Part shown: positions 45,169-55,959 of the stretch, one piece after another | Layout of the letters: every line of letters starts with the position of its first letter | Position numbering within the stretch: the stretch's first letter is position 1 | Source: Cyclina sinensis | Lineage: Eukaryota > Mollusca > Bivalvia > Venerida > Veneridae | DNA length: 64,000 nucleotides | Direction: 5' to 3' | NCBI GenBank assembly: GCA_012932295.1 | Contig: JAAONU010000014.1 | Location: forward strand, 40,966,770 to 41,030,769 | Translations under genes and position numbers: made by a program | The notes under the pieces: model-generated | Seen by the model: only the letters and a program-made list of their open reading frames with translations | The model's database searches: none | Told to the model about the DNA's origin: nothing

Positions 45169-46782
45169 AACATTCAGCTCGACATTCGTTTTTTTTTTTT
45201 TTGAATGTCGAGCCGAATGTCGAGCTGGCTCAACATTCAGCTCGACATTCGTTTTTAAACGTATTTTCGCGTTTCAAATATCGAGCCGAATGTCGAGCTG
45301 GCTCAACATTCTGCTCGACATTCGTTTTTGAACGTATTTTCGTGTTTAGAATATCGAGCCGAATGTCGAGCTGCCTCAACGTTCCGCTCGACATTCGTTT
45401 TAAAGTATTTTTTCATGTTTTGAAAGTAGAGCCGAATGTCGAGCTGGCTCAACATTCAGCTCGAGATTCGTTTTTGAACGTATTTTCACCTTTCGAATGT
45501 CGAGCCGAATGTCGAGCTGACTCAACATTCAGCTCGACATTTGTTTTTTAGTATTTTTTCATGTTTTGAATGTCGGGCCGAATGTCGAGCTGGCTCAACA
45601 TTCAGCTCGACATTCGTTTTTAAACGTATTTTGGCGTTTCAAATATCGAGCCGAATGTCGACCTTGCTCAACATTCTGCTCAACATTCGTTTTTGAACGT
45701 ATTTTCGTGTTTAGAATGTCGAGCCGAATGTCGAGCTGGCTCAACATTCAGCTCGACATTCGTTATTTGGTATTTTTCATGTTTTGAATGTCGAGCCGAA
45801 TGTCGACCTGGCTCAACATTTAGCTGGACATTCGTTTTTGAACGTATTTTCATGTTTTGAATGTCGGGCCGAATGTCGAGCTGGCTCAACATTCAGCTCG
45901 ACATTCGTTTTTAAACGTATTTTCGCGTTTCAAATATCGAGCCGAATGTCGAGCTGGCTCAACATTCTGCTCGACATTCGTTTTTGAACGTATTTTCGCG
46001 TTTTGAATGTCGGGCCGAATGTCGAGCTGGCTCAACATTCAGCTTGACATTCGTTTTTAAACGTATTTTGGCGTTTCAAATATCGAGCCGAATGTCGAGC
46101 TGGCTCAACATTCTGCTCGACATTCGTTTTTGAACGTATTTTCGCGTTTTGAATGTCGGGCCGAATGTCGAGCTGGCTCAATATTCAGCTTGACATTCGT
46201 TTTTAAACGTATTTTGGCGTTTCAAATATCGAGCCGAATGTCGAGCTGGCTCAACATTCTGCTCGACATTCGTTTTTGAACGTATTTTCGTGTTTAGAAT
46301 GTCGAGCCGAATGTCGAGCTGGCTCAACATTCAGCTTGACATTCGTTATTTGGTTTTTTTTTTCATGTTTTGAATGTCGAGCCGAATGTCGACCTGGCTC
46401 AACATTTAGCTGGACATTCGTTTTTGAACGTATTTTCGCCTTTCGAATGTTGAGCCGAATGTCGAGCTGGCTCAACATTCAGTTCGACATTCGATTTTTA
46501 GTATTTTTTAATGTTTTGAATGTCGAGCCGAATGTCGAGCTGGCTCAACATTCAGCTTGACATTCGTTTTTGAACGTATTTTCGTGTTAAGAATGTCGAG
46601 CCGAATGTCGAGTTGGCTCAATATTCAGCTTAACATTCGTCTTTTAGTATTTTTTCGACATTCGTCTTTTATTATTTGTTCGTGTTTCGAATGTCGAGCC
46701 GAATGTCGAGCTGGCTCAACATTCAGCTCGACATTCGTTGTTTAGTATTTTCTTGTGTTTTGAATGTCGAGCCGAATGTTAT
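45169..46782 (+). repeat. Left arm: about 22 units of a ~73-bp satellite
   Basis: The unit core is gaatgtcgagccgaatgtcg then agctggctcaacattcagct then cgacattcg, joined by ttttt(g/a)aacgtattttcg. The core is itself near-palindromic (aatgtcgagctg against cagctcgacatt). Open frames here repeat FECRAECRAGSTFSSTF or SRMSSWLNIQLDIRF and simply translate the repeat. Confidence 0.95.
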
Positions 46783-46789
46783 GAGAATA

Positions 46790-48080
46790 AAAAAAAAATT
46801 GCCGTTTTGGGACAGTTGTATCTATCCTTTTTTACACTCAAATTTTTGCTTATGTCGAAAGCAAATACTTTTACGCTATAATTTAATATTCCGATTGTTT
46901 TGTTCAGTTCAGGGTAAGAGGGTGTTCTATCAAAGAAGCACACGCAAGTAATCGGGTATTCTTTCTTTTCACAGCGAATTTTTAAAAGAAAAAATCATTG
47001 TGATGCCCAAGCTATTAGCAATTATTCCGGAGAATCTAATAACACCTTTTCATCTCAGTATATTAAACATCATTATAAAATCATCTTCAGAAAAAAAACT
47101 GGCTATTGTTGTGAACCCAAATTTGCTTCAGTGCTGATACTCAATTATCAATTATACTGTTTTGGTCATTTTCATTTCTTCATTAACTTTAATTTACGGA
47201 ATGCTTACATGTTATATATTGTTATTATATTTTATTATAATATAAAATTACATATCAAGAAGACTAAATTTCTTTTCTGCAAGTAGATTCTATCTGAATG
47301 TGCTTTATGTTTCCCTTTTCTTGAAACGTGTTTGCTAGTTATTTAACGGAACATGAACCTAGACTAAGGCACTTGTTGCTTTATTTATATCTAGCCTATT
47401 GTGTGAAAAAACCTAACACAAATTATTAACTGGGAAATAAAAACAGAAAATTAGAATACTAGTAGCATGGACATATGCCTCCGAATGTTTTCAATTTCGA
47501 ACAACAACATTCAATGAACACACATCAGAAACAGGTTTTAACAATATATTATCTTCTGAGATATTTGTCTTTACAATTAACTTATCTTTTAGATACTTCA
47601 GATATTTCAGCTGTTTATTGGATTGTTTAGGGTTTTGAGAACACTTTAAAGTTTTTAAGATAAGCCGGAAATAATGACCTACGCACACAGCACGATAACT
47701 TGATCTCTTTTTGGACACTGGCAAAGAAAAAGTTCTAAGCAGAGTTTGTCTGCAGTGATTCTCTTTATTTGCTATTGATCACCATAAAATTATGATTAGA
47801 AAAAAACTCACGAAATTCAATGGAATATCAATTAAATTTCTTTAACACAAGGTTGAAAACATTTTCTAAATACGCATAAGGTTAAAAAATTAACCTTATA
47901 TCCGTGAAAAGCATATTACGAACATAAAATAAATCTTACTGTAAACACAGTTAGTTAAAGGAGCCAACCATAAAAAAAATCAATATTAGAACTAAAATTG
48001 AAAAATACGACAAGATAACATTACAATGGCAGTTCCTGTCTGAACTGATGAAAAACTGCAGAAAAGTAGATCAGTCATTA
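46790..48080. other. Core of foldback element, left part
   Basis: AT-rich and non-coding. The 77-codon minus frame at 47491-47724 matches nothing I know. Confidence 0.4.
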
Positions 48081-48085
48081 GACAC

Positions 48086-48672
48086 ACGACACGGGAAAAA
48101 GGGCACTCGGACATTTGTTTTAATATTGAAATATACTGAATTGAAAATCAGCAGAAAACGACAAATTCCTCGTCCTCTAAAACTAAGTTGAAGTAAAAAA
48201 TTGATAGTCTAAATATTGTACTTCATAAAAATGCGTATTTTGTATAAAATTTCTTGATTACCATCACCATGGCAACAGTTTTTGGAGACATTTTTTACTT
48301 AAGTAAAAATGATATGACCTGAAAAGGACGCAACATTGAATGATAATGTTTATAGTTTTGTAAAAAGATGGGATAAATTGAAAAGGCATAGAATTTTACA
48401 ATAAAATAGCTGAAATTAAAATCTATCATATTGATGATTTACTGCCAGCCGGAACTTGAATAGAATTTGACGTCAAATTAGGGTATGTGACGTTATTTTA
48501 AGGAATACTGATTTTGCACGACCTGTCTCTCTTCAGCATGATAGAATATCGTATGTTTTCTATGCAGGAAGCTGAAATTTTCAGACAATAATCCTAGGAT
48601 ATCGTTTGTTCAAAATTAGTAAAAAGGTCATTTTCAAAACATTATGTCCGAGTGCCCTTTTTCTCGTGTCGT
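48086..48672. mobile_element. ~587-bp MITE nested in the foldback core
   Basis: The 29-bp ends acgacacgggaaaaagggca...ctcggacat (48086-48114) recur inverted at 48644-48672 with one mismatch. The flanking duplication is not clear. The interior is non-coding. Confidence 0.75.
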
Positions 48673-49011
48673 CGGTCATTTAATTTATTATTTATTATGT
48701 TTCCTGTTCTTTTATTTGTTTCCTTCAAAAAAAATGAAGATACATTTATTTTAGAAAAAAAATATATAATTCAAAACATGCTTCTTCAATAGACACATTG
48801 AAAATAGTTTTGATTAAAATAACTACGCAAAAAGAATTAATCAAATTCCGTGTATACTCTTCTCATACGAAGGATGTTCCTTCATAAATTCGATTCCAAC
48901 TCTGAAAAAATTGTGCAATATTCTTCACATATTTCGATGATTAAGGAAATGTGTCACACGAAAAATATCTAACACATATAATATCACGCTTCAACACGGA
49001 AAAACTTAAAA

Positions 49012-50048
49012 AACGAATGTCGAGCTGAATGTTTAGCCAGCTCGACATTCGGCTCGACATTCAAAACACGCAAAAAAATTTAAAAAACGAATGTCGAGCT
49101 GACTGTTGAGCCAGCTCCACATTCGGCTCGACATTCGAAACGAGAAAATACGTTTAAAAAAGAATGTCAAGCTGAATGTTGAGCCAGCTCGACATTCGGC
49201 TCGACATTCGAAACGCGAAAATACCTTTAAAAATGAATGTCAAACTGAATGTTGTGCCAGCTCGACATTCGGCTCGACATTCGAAACACGAAAATACGTT
49301 CAAAAACGAATGTCAAACTGAATGTTGAGCTAGCTCGACATTCGGCTTGACATTCGAAACACGAAAATACGCTCAAAAACGAATGTCGAGCTGAATGTTG
49401 AGTCAGCTCGACATTCGGCTCGACATTCAAAACACGAAAATACGCTCAAAAACGAATGTCGAGCTGAATAATGAGCCAGCTCGACATTCGGCTCGACATT
49501 CGAAACATGTTTAAACGTTCAAAAACGAATGTCGAGCTGACTGTTGAGCCAGCTCGACATTTGGCTCGACATTCAAAACACGGAAAAATACTAAAAAACG
49601 AATGTCGAGCTGAATGTTGAGCCAGCTCGACATTCAGCGCGACATTCGAAACACGTTAAAACGTTCGAACATGAATGTCGAGCTGAATGTTGAGCCAGCT
49701 CGACATTCGGCTCGACATTCAAAACACGGAAAAATACTAAAAAACGAATGTCGAGGTAAATGGTGAGCCAACTCGACATTCGGCTCGACATTCAAAAATC
49801 AAAATATAAAAAACGAATGTCGAGCTGAATAATGAGCCAGCTCGACATTCGGCTCGACATTCGAAACACGTTAAAACGTTCGAACATGAATGTCGAGCTG
49901 AATGTTGAGCCAGCTCGACATTCGGCTCGACATTCAAAACACAGAAAAATACTTAAAAACGAATCACGAGCTGGATGTTGAGCCAACTCGACATTCGGCT
50001 CGACATTCAAAAATCAAAATATAAAAAACGAATGTCGAGCTATATGTC
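49012..50048 (-). repeat. Right arm: about 14 inverted units of the ~73-bp satellite
   Basis: Same unit as the left arm, inverted (gccagctcgacattcggctc then gacattc). The arms differ in copy number (about 22 against 14), which shows independent expansion or contraction after insertion. Confidence 0.95.
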
Positions 50049-50082
50049 GATTGCTGATCTCCGAGCTAACTTCACGGACTTT

Positions 50083-50680
50083 AAGAATGACACATTCTGC
50101 AATGATTATTCAACAAATGATGATAAATATATTAAATATAAATATACTTGGAAGTCTGAGCTTAAAGATAAATATTTTGAAAAAACTGAACAGTGAGTAA
50201 TGTTTTATCTCATTAGATGACTTATAAAATGAAGTAAATTTATGCTCAACAAATCAGGAAATTGGTTATTGTATACATCGTCTAAAAATATTTTAAGGAA
50301 TGCAGTATTGCCGTTTCTTGTAAATATACATACACAAAACTCGGTTACAGATACTTGTTCGGATAAAAATCAACCTTGGTTTAATGATGAATGTTTTGAA
50401 AAGAAAAATCATTGTATAACCTCATTAAACAGATATAGAAAACGTAAAACTGATGTCAATAGAACAAATGTGGTTTTTGCGAGGTCTGAATATAGAAATC
50501 ATTTATTAGAAAATGAAGTTTTAATTTTGACAAAGGTAGAACAAATAAACTTTTAGATAAGCGGCATAAAAATACCCGTTTGTATTGGAAAATGCCTAAA
50601 TGTTGTGGGTATTAAACAAGCAGATATTATCCTGTCAACTTTTGAGAAGTACTTTGTAACGGTAAATAGTCCTGAGGACA
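50083..50680 (+). pseudogene. LINE-2, segment B: endonuclease-RT linker
   Basis: Resumes with DTFCNDYSTNDDKYIKYKYT and WKSELKDKYFEKT, then NSVTDTCSDKNQPWFNDECF (PWFxxEC block of the linker), SLNRYRKRKTDVNRTNVVFA, ARSEYRNHLLENE and ADIILSTFEKYFVTVNSPED. Stops at about 50195 and 50554 mark it as dead. It is cut after SPED by the second inserted element. Confidence 0.82.
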
Positions 50681-51649
50681 TGTTCGTGAAGTTGGCGGCC
50701 CAGCGGACTACCGGCCTAACCACAACGGCCTAGCGGCCTGGCGGCTTAGCGACCTAATCGTAGCGACCTGGCGGCCCAGCGACCTAAGAAAAACATTGTT
50801 ATCAAAATCAAAAAGATATCTATGAACTGTCAACAAACAACAACAACAAAAGGGGTTTGGGGTGTACTTCTGTGAATTAAAAAAGCGTCTTTTCATGATT
50901 TGTTATCTGAAGGCTGCTACCGGCCCAGCGGCCTAGCGGCCTAAGATATACATTGTGTATCAAAATAAAAATGATATTTATGAACTAAATGTCCACAAAC
51001 AGTAATGAATAAAACGGAGTTTGGTGTACTTTTGCAAATAAAGAAAAAAAGGCTTTTCATGAATTGTTATCTGAAGGCTGCTAGCGACCCAGCGGCCTAG
51101 CAGCCTAATATAAACCTTGTCTTTCACAACAAGACATATATATATTTGAATTAAGTGTCAATAAACAACAACAATAAAAAGGGTTTGGGTGTATTTTTAC
51201 TAATTAAAATAAAAGCGACCTTTCATTACATATCTGCTTGCGGCCTGTCGGTTTGGGGTGTTTTTGCAAAATTAAAAAAAAAAAGGTTTTTATCAAAAGA
51301 AATATTTGCCTAGCAGCCCATCGCCCTAGCAGCTTAAGATATACATGGTGTATCACATTAAAACAGTATTTTTAAACTTAGTTCAAACAAACAACATAGA
51401 TAAAAGGATCTGAGTTGTACTTTAGCTGATTATAAAGAGAGTTTTTTCACGAAAAGACGTATTTGCTATCTTAAGGCTGCTAGCGGCCAAGCGGCCTCAA
51501 ATTTAAAGGAAAAAAACAAGGATAGTTCGTGAATAGAAAATTGCTATTTGTGGGTTACTAGCAGCGCAGACGTTGTGCTTCATTGTAAAAGAAGTATTTC
51601 TGCGCTCAGTTTCAACAAAAGATATAATTTATTTATTTCTCATGATTTT

Positions 51650-51990
51650 AAAAGGATAGAATGGAAGAAAGGAAGAAGGAAGGAAGAAAAAATAGAAAAA
51701 AGGTAGGTCGGTCGGTCGGTCAGTCAGCCAATCGGTCAGACAGTGAGTGAGTGAGCTAATCAGTAAGAAAGTTAATAAGTCAGTAAAAATATATTAATAT
51801 ATTTAAGGTAGGTCGGATTAAAAATATTCGTATTTACTTTCTTATTGATGGCTGACTGACCGACTGACCGACCGACCGACTCACACACTCACCCACTCAC
51901 ACACTCACTTTAATTTCTTTCTTTCTTTAATTTCTTTCTCTCTTACTGTTTTTCTTTCTTCCTCTTTTCTTTTTTTCTTTTTAGGATTAT
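51650..51990. repeat. Simple-repeat palindrome inside the MULE-like element
   Basis: A purine tract and (ggtc)n/(agtg)n at about 51660-51755 are mirrored in reverse complement by (gacc)n/(cact)n and pyrimidine tracts at 51848-51985. It can form a long imperfect hairpin. Confidence 0.75.
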
Positions 51991-52331
51991 AAAAGATAGA
52001 TAGATTATGATATTTGTTTGAACAGAGTTCAGAAATACTATTCAACTGTGAACTTTATGTATATCATAGGCCGCTGGGCCGCTAGCAGCCTTAAAAATGC
52101 TAAAACTTCTCTCCAAGAAAAACCTTTTGATTTTACGAATATATAGCAAAGCTTTTTTGTTTATGTTGTTTGTTTATGTATGTTGTATGTTCAGATATAC
52201 TATTTCAACTGTGATTCTCTTGGCCGCTAGCGGCCTAAAAAGCTTAAACTACTCTTCATGTAAGTCTTTTAACAAACACCTTTTGTTTATGTGGTTTGTT
52301 TCAGCTGAGTTCATCAAACTTTTATAACTAT

Positions 52332-52336
52332 GATAC
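52332..52336. other. Target-site duplication (left), gatac
   Basis: Repeated at 54893-54897. The uninterrupted word gatacactatgtatatc elsewhere in the same arm (for example near 55066) gives the expected empty site. Confidence 0.8.
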
Positions 52337-54892
52337 CACGGTGCATAACCATATCGGCAGTCTCTCTGCGAAATCTGTCTTTTTGGAGGTCTCTCTGCGT
52401 CGGTACCGATTATTCTCTGCTGTAAACACAGTTTGTGATGGAAGACCATCAGAAAAATCGGACAGACATCAGTTCAAACAGCTGAGTTGCTTAAAATTTA
52501 TAAGTTCACGGAACATTAGAATATCTTTGCTAGGTATAAGCGTGTCTACTTTTCAATTATCAGTCACTGCGCTCCGAAACTCGGACAAATTGTTTAATGG
52601 TGTACTGACATGAACAGAACTTCGGCACTTTCTACCGGCTGAAACGAGTTATTACTTTTATAACGCACATAACAATCCCATCAAACGTAATCACTGTTCA
52701 ATATTTTTCAAGAAAATACTAATAAACTGGTCGCTATTTATTTAGAAATCTTGTACACTCTCTACTTTCGGTTTTGATGGTGCACAGGAGGTCTCTCTGC
52801 ACAGCAGCTTTCAAAGCACAGGTAGGCTCTCTGCAAAACAGCACAGGCAGGCTCTCTGCCAGCAAATGATTTAAGCAATCGCTGTTTTTTGAGATTGAAC
52901 TCTTAATTTTTGTGAATTGTTAAATGCACAAACTTAAAAGTTCAAGTCTTAAGCCTACATGGCTGGAATTGACTACAATGAGGTATATCCTGTAATGTTT
53001 CATGACTATACAAGGAATCTCGTTGTCTTTTATAAGTTTTTAAGTACTTCTGGTCGAGTATGAGAAAGTATCAAAATAATGAAATAATTTTGTAAAATTA
53101 CCACTTCTATTTTACAACTTATTTTATAAAGTTAGACACGCCCCTGGTGGTCATGCTTTGACAAATTACCGAAATTATACTCTTCGTTCGCTCGCTCACT
53201 CACTCACTCACTAAGTCAATCAATCATTCATGCTTTCATTTATTATTAATTTATCGACGCATTCATTCATTCTTTTTTCATCAGTTTTTCCATCAACGCA
53301 AACATTTATTCATTAAATCATATATTGCCAGTTTATCTGGCGTACACGTGTTTTTTTAACAGTAGTATAATTCATTTTGCTTTTGAGGAAAATATAGTTA
53401 AAATCTTAGAATAACCGAAGAGCACTGTGCTAAGTATGCAGCTGGAAAACATAGGAAAGAACGATCGAACTGTTTCCTGCGTTACATTGCCATATATAAA
53501 GGCACTGTAACAGAAGAAAGTACTGCGAATGCGAGAATTTGCTCTGTTTAGGACACGCACTTTGAACGTCTTCAGAGTGATAACGCATTGACCGATTGTC
53601 TTGCAGTCAGTATCAATTATAATTCACGCTACGGGCAAACGTCTGAGACTTCTCAGACGTCTATACGTTTACTGGATAGTGCAGGAGAGCTCTCAGAAAC
53701 ATGACGTATAAGATTTCTACAGTATATTTATCGTATAGTAAATATATGAGTAGATAGAGGCACTGTAATAGAAGTATTCATTCATTCTTTTTTCTTCAGT
53801 CTATCCATCAACGCAAACCTTTATTCATTAAATCATATATTGCCAGTTTATCTGACATGTACACATGTTTTTTCAACGGTAGTATATTTTCTGTTTTCTT
53901 TTCAATAAAATATAATTAGAACCAGGAATAACTTATTTTTCAGGCTTTTGTTTAATACTTCGGCATTTTATTAAAAAAACAGGTATGATTTAACATTTAC
54001 GAAAAAAATATTTACAAACTTGCATTTTTCTGAATGGAAAAACTGTAATTCGAACCCTAGTCATTTAGTTCAGTTTATAATTGTTAATGTAACACAGACA
54101 ATATTTATCTTAAAACTTGTTATTGATAAAATTCAGAGCTAAAATTGACAAAACTTACCATAAAAATATTTGGTAGATTTGTACACCGGCTGACTGCGAA
54201 AACAATTTCATACAAACTACATTACGTTGTGCTTCTTGCATTGCAGAGAATGAAAAAGTTTATTTAAGAAACACCATGTAGTGTAAGTGGCATAGTGATA
54301 TAAGGTCGCACTTTTTGTAATTAACACAATGATCGATAGAAGACTCCCTTCCTGCTCAGATCTATCGCAGGCAGGGAGCCTGCCCGTGCTGTAAGCAGAG
54401 AGCCTACCTGTGCTTTAAAAGCTGCTGTGCAGAGAGACCTCCTGTGCACCATCAAAACCGAAAGTAGAGGGTGTACAAGATTTCTAAATAAATAGCGACC
54501 AGTTTATTAGTATATTCTTGAAGGATTTTGAACAGTGATAATGTTTGATTGGATTGTTATGTGCGTTATAAAAGTAATAACTCGTTTCAGCCGGTAGAAA
54601 GTGCCGAAGTTCTGTTCATGTCTGTACACCATTGAACAATTTGTCCGAGTTTCGGAGCGCAGTGACTGATAATTGAAAAGTAGACACGTGTATACCTAGC
54701 AAAGATATTCTAATGTTCCGCGAACTTATTAATTTTAAGCAGCTTAGCTGTTTGAACTGATGCCTGTCCGATTTTTCTGATGGTCTTCCATCACAAACTG
54801 TGTTTACAGCAGAGAATAACCGGTACCGACGCAGAGAGACCTCCAAAAAGACAGATTTCGCAGAGAGACTGCCGATATGGTTATGCACCGTG
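52337..54892. mobile_element. Palindromic element, 2556 bp, CACGGTG ends and 5-bp TSD (Transib/RAG-like?)
   Basis: It starts cacggtgcataaccatatcg and ends with the exact inverse. The arms (52337 to about 52870, and about 54365 to 54892) are ~530-bp inverted repeats around 95 percent alike by eye, with several ggtctctctgc / gcagagagacc words. The CAC-first heptamer resembles the RSS heptamer CACAGTG, and the 5-bp duplication gatac fits Transib and RAG-like transposons. The 1.5-kb core has no transposase. Each arm carries the same open frame (MHNHIGSLSAKSVFLEVSLR...), at 52349-52613 on + and 54616-54888 on -, matching no family I know. Confidence 0.75.
53245..53940. repeat. Direct duplication (~165 bp) in the palindrome core
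   Basis: 53250-53415 and 53775-53940 share ttcattctttttt, atccatcaacgcaaac, 'tttattcattaaatcatatattgccagtttatctg' and the following acacgtgtttttt/aacagtagtata stretch. Confidence 0.75.
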
Positions 54893-55768
54893 GATACGCT
54901 ATGTATATCTTAGGCCGCTTGGCCGCTAGCAGCCTAAAACTGCTGAAACCTTTTTTCGTGGAAAAACTTTTTTTTAATTTTGAATTATTTGCAAAAGGAC
55001 ACCCTAAACCCTTTTGTTTATGTTGTTTGTTTGAACTTTGTTCACATGTACATTTTTTAATTGTGATACACTATGTATATCTTAGGCCGCTGGAAAGGAA
55101 GTACTTCTTAAAACCATTATTTTGTCAGTTTAAACTAGGTTCATAAATGCTATTTTAACCGTGATGCGCTTTGTATTATCCAAGGCCGCTTAGCCGTAAG
55201 CAGCCTAAGAAAAGCAATAATTCTTTCGTGAAAAAAACATTTTTTTCAGTTTTCAAAAGGACACCCCGATCCCCATTTGTTTATGTTGTTTGTTTGAACC
55301 GAGTTCAGAATTGTGATACAATATGTATAACTTAGATCGCTGGGCCGCTAGCAGCATAAAAAATAGAAGTTTTTTCTGTTCCTAAAAAAATAAACAACAA
55401 CAACAAAACCTATAGATTGAACTTGCAAAAGTGCACCCCAAACCCCTTTTGTTTATATCGTTTGTTTGAGCTGAGCTCAAAAATATCATTTTAACCGTGA
55501 TACACTGTGTAAATCTTAGGCCGCTGGGCCGCTAGGCCGCCAGCATCCTTAAGATTGCAAATACTTCTTTATATGAAAAACCTTTTTTGAATTTTCAAAA
55601 ATACATCCAAAATCCCTTAAATTGTTGTTGTTTGTTGACATTTAGTTCAAAGATACAATTTCTATTATTATACACAATGTATATTTTAGGTCGTTACGGT
55701 TAGGCCGTAAGGCCGCCAGGCAGCCAAGCCGCTGAAGTTAGGCCGCCGGGCCGCTAACTACACGAACA

Positions 55769-55955
55769 TCCTGAGGACAGATTTCATTGGTGCCAGATGA
55801 TGATATATTAGTTAATTGAAAAATCAGAAAAAAAGAGTTTAAAGCTATGTTTGATGAATTAAATTTTCACATACCTTTTGATGAAATTTTGAAAGCCATT
55901 AATCAGATAAAAAAAAAATAGGTATGGAGGCCCTGATTTTTGATCAGTGTTTTTT
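55769..55955 (+). pseudogene. LINE-2, segment C: start of reverse transcriptase
   Basis: After the duplicated site it reads SLVPDDDILVN, a stop, then KIRKKEFKAMFDELNFHIPF, DEILKAINQIKK and, after a shift, YGGPDFLI. This is the 'I..AI..LK..K..G.DGI..E' entry to the RT domain. The copy is lost after about 55955, where the inverted-repeat complex starts, so catalytic RT boxes are absent. Confidence 0.8.
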
Positions 55956-55959
55956 TTTC

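Larger units (their letters stand above)
45135..50082. mobile_element. Foldback element, 4948 bp, with satellite arms
   Basis: The outer ends are inverted repeats of about 34 bp: aaagtccgtaaagttagctc then ggagatcagcaatc at 45135-45168, against the inverse with one change ending at 50082. Each arm consists of ~73-bp tandem units in opposite orientation (next entries). The core (46785-49010) is non-coding and holds a second MITE. The 7-bp (perhaps 8-bp) duplication aagaatg flanks it. There is no transposase frame, so it is non-autonomous. The arm structure resembles FB-type and some MULE/hAT-like foldback elements; the superfamily is open. Confidence 0.88.
50681..55768. mobile_element. MULE-like element, 5088 bp, with long repeat-built inverted ends
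   Basis: The termini are tgttcgtgaagttggcggcc on the left and, inverted from the right, tgttcgtgtagttagcggcc. The flanking duplication reads as cctgaggac (9 bp) if atgttcg..cgaacat is taken as the end, or tcctgaggaca (11 bp) otherwise. Subterminal arms consist of tandem ~160-250-bp units, each with a 'ggccgctgggccgctagcagcct' type block, oriented outward in both arms. Nine-to-eleven-bp duplications with long repetitive ends fit Mutator-like elements, but no transposase is present. A 2556-bp second element lies inside, so the original was about 2.5 kb. Confidence 0.82.

Noticed and set aside
45132..46951. Cys/Arg/Ser-rich repetitive protein frames
   Set aside because: They translate the 73-bp satellite in several frames and both orientations with the same motifs (FECRAECRAGSTF). 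No start context, splice pattern or conserved frame supports a gene.
49106..50010. Matching repetitive frames on the other arm
   Set aside because: Same cause: inverted satellite units.
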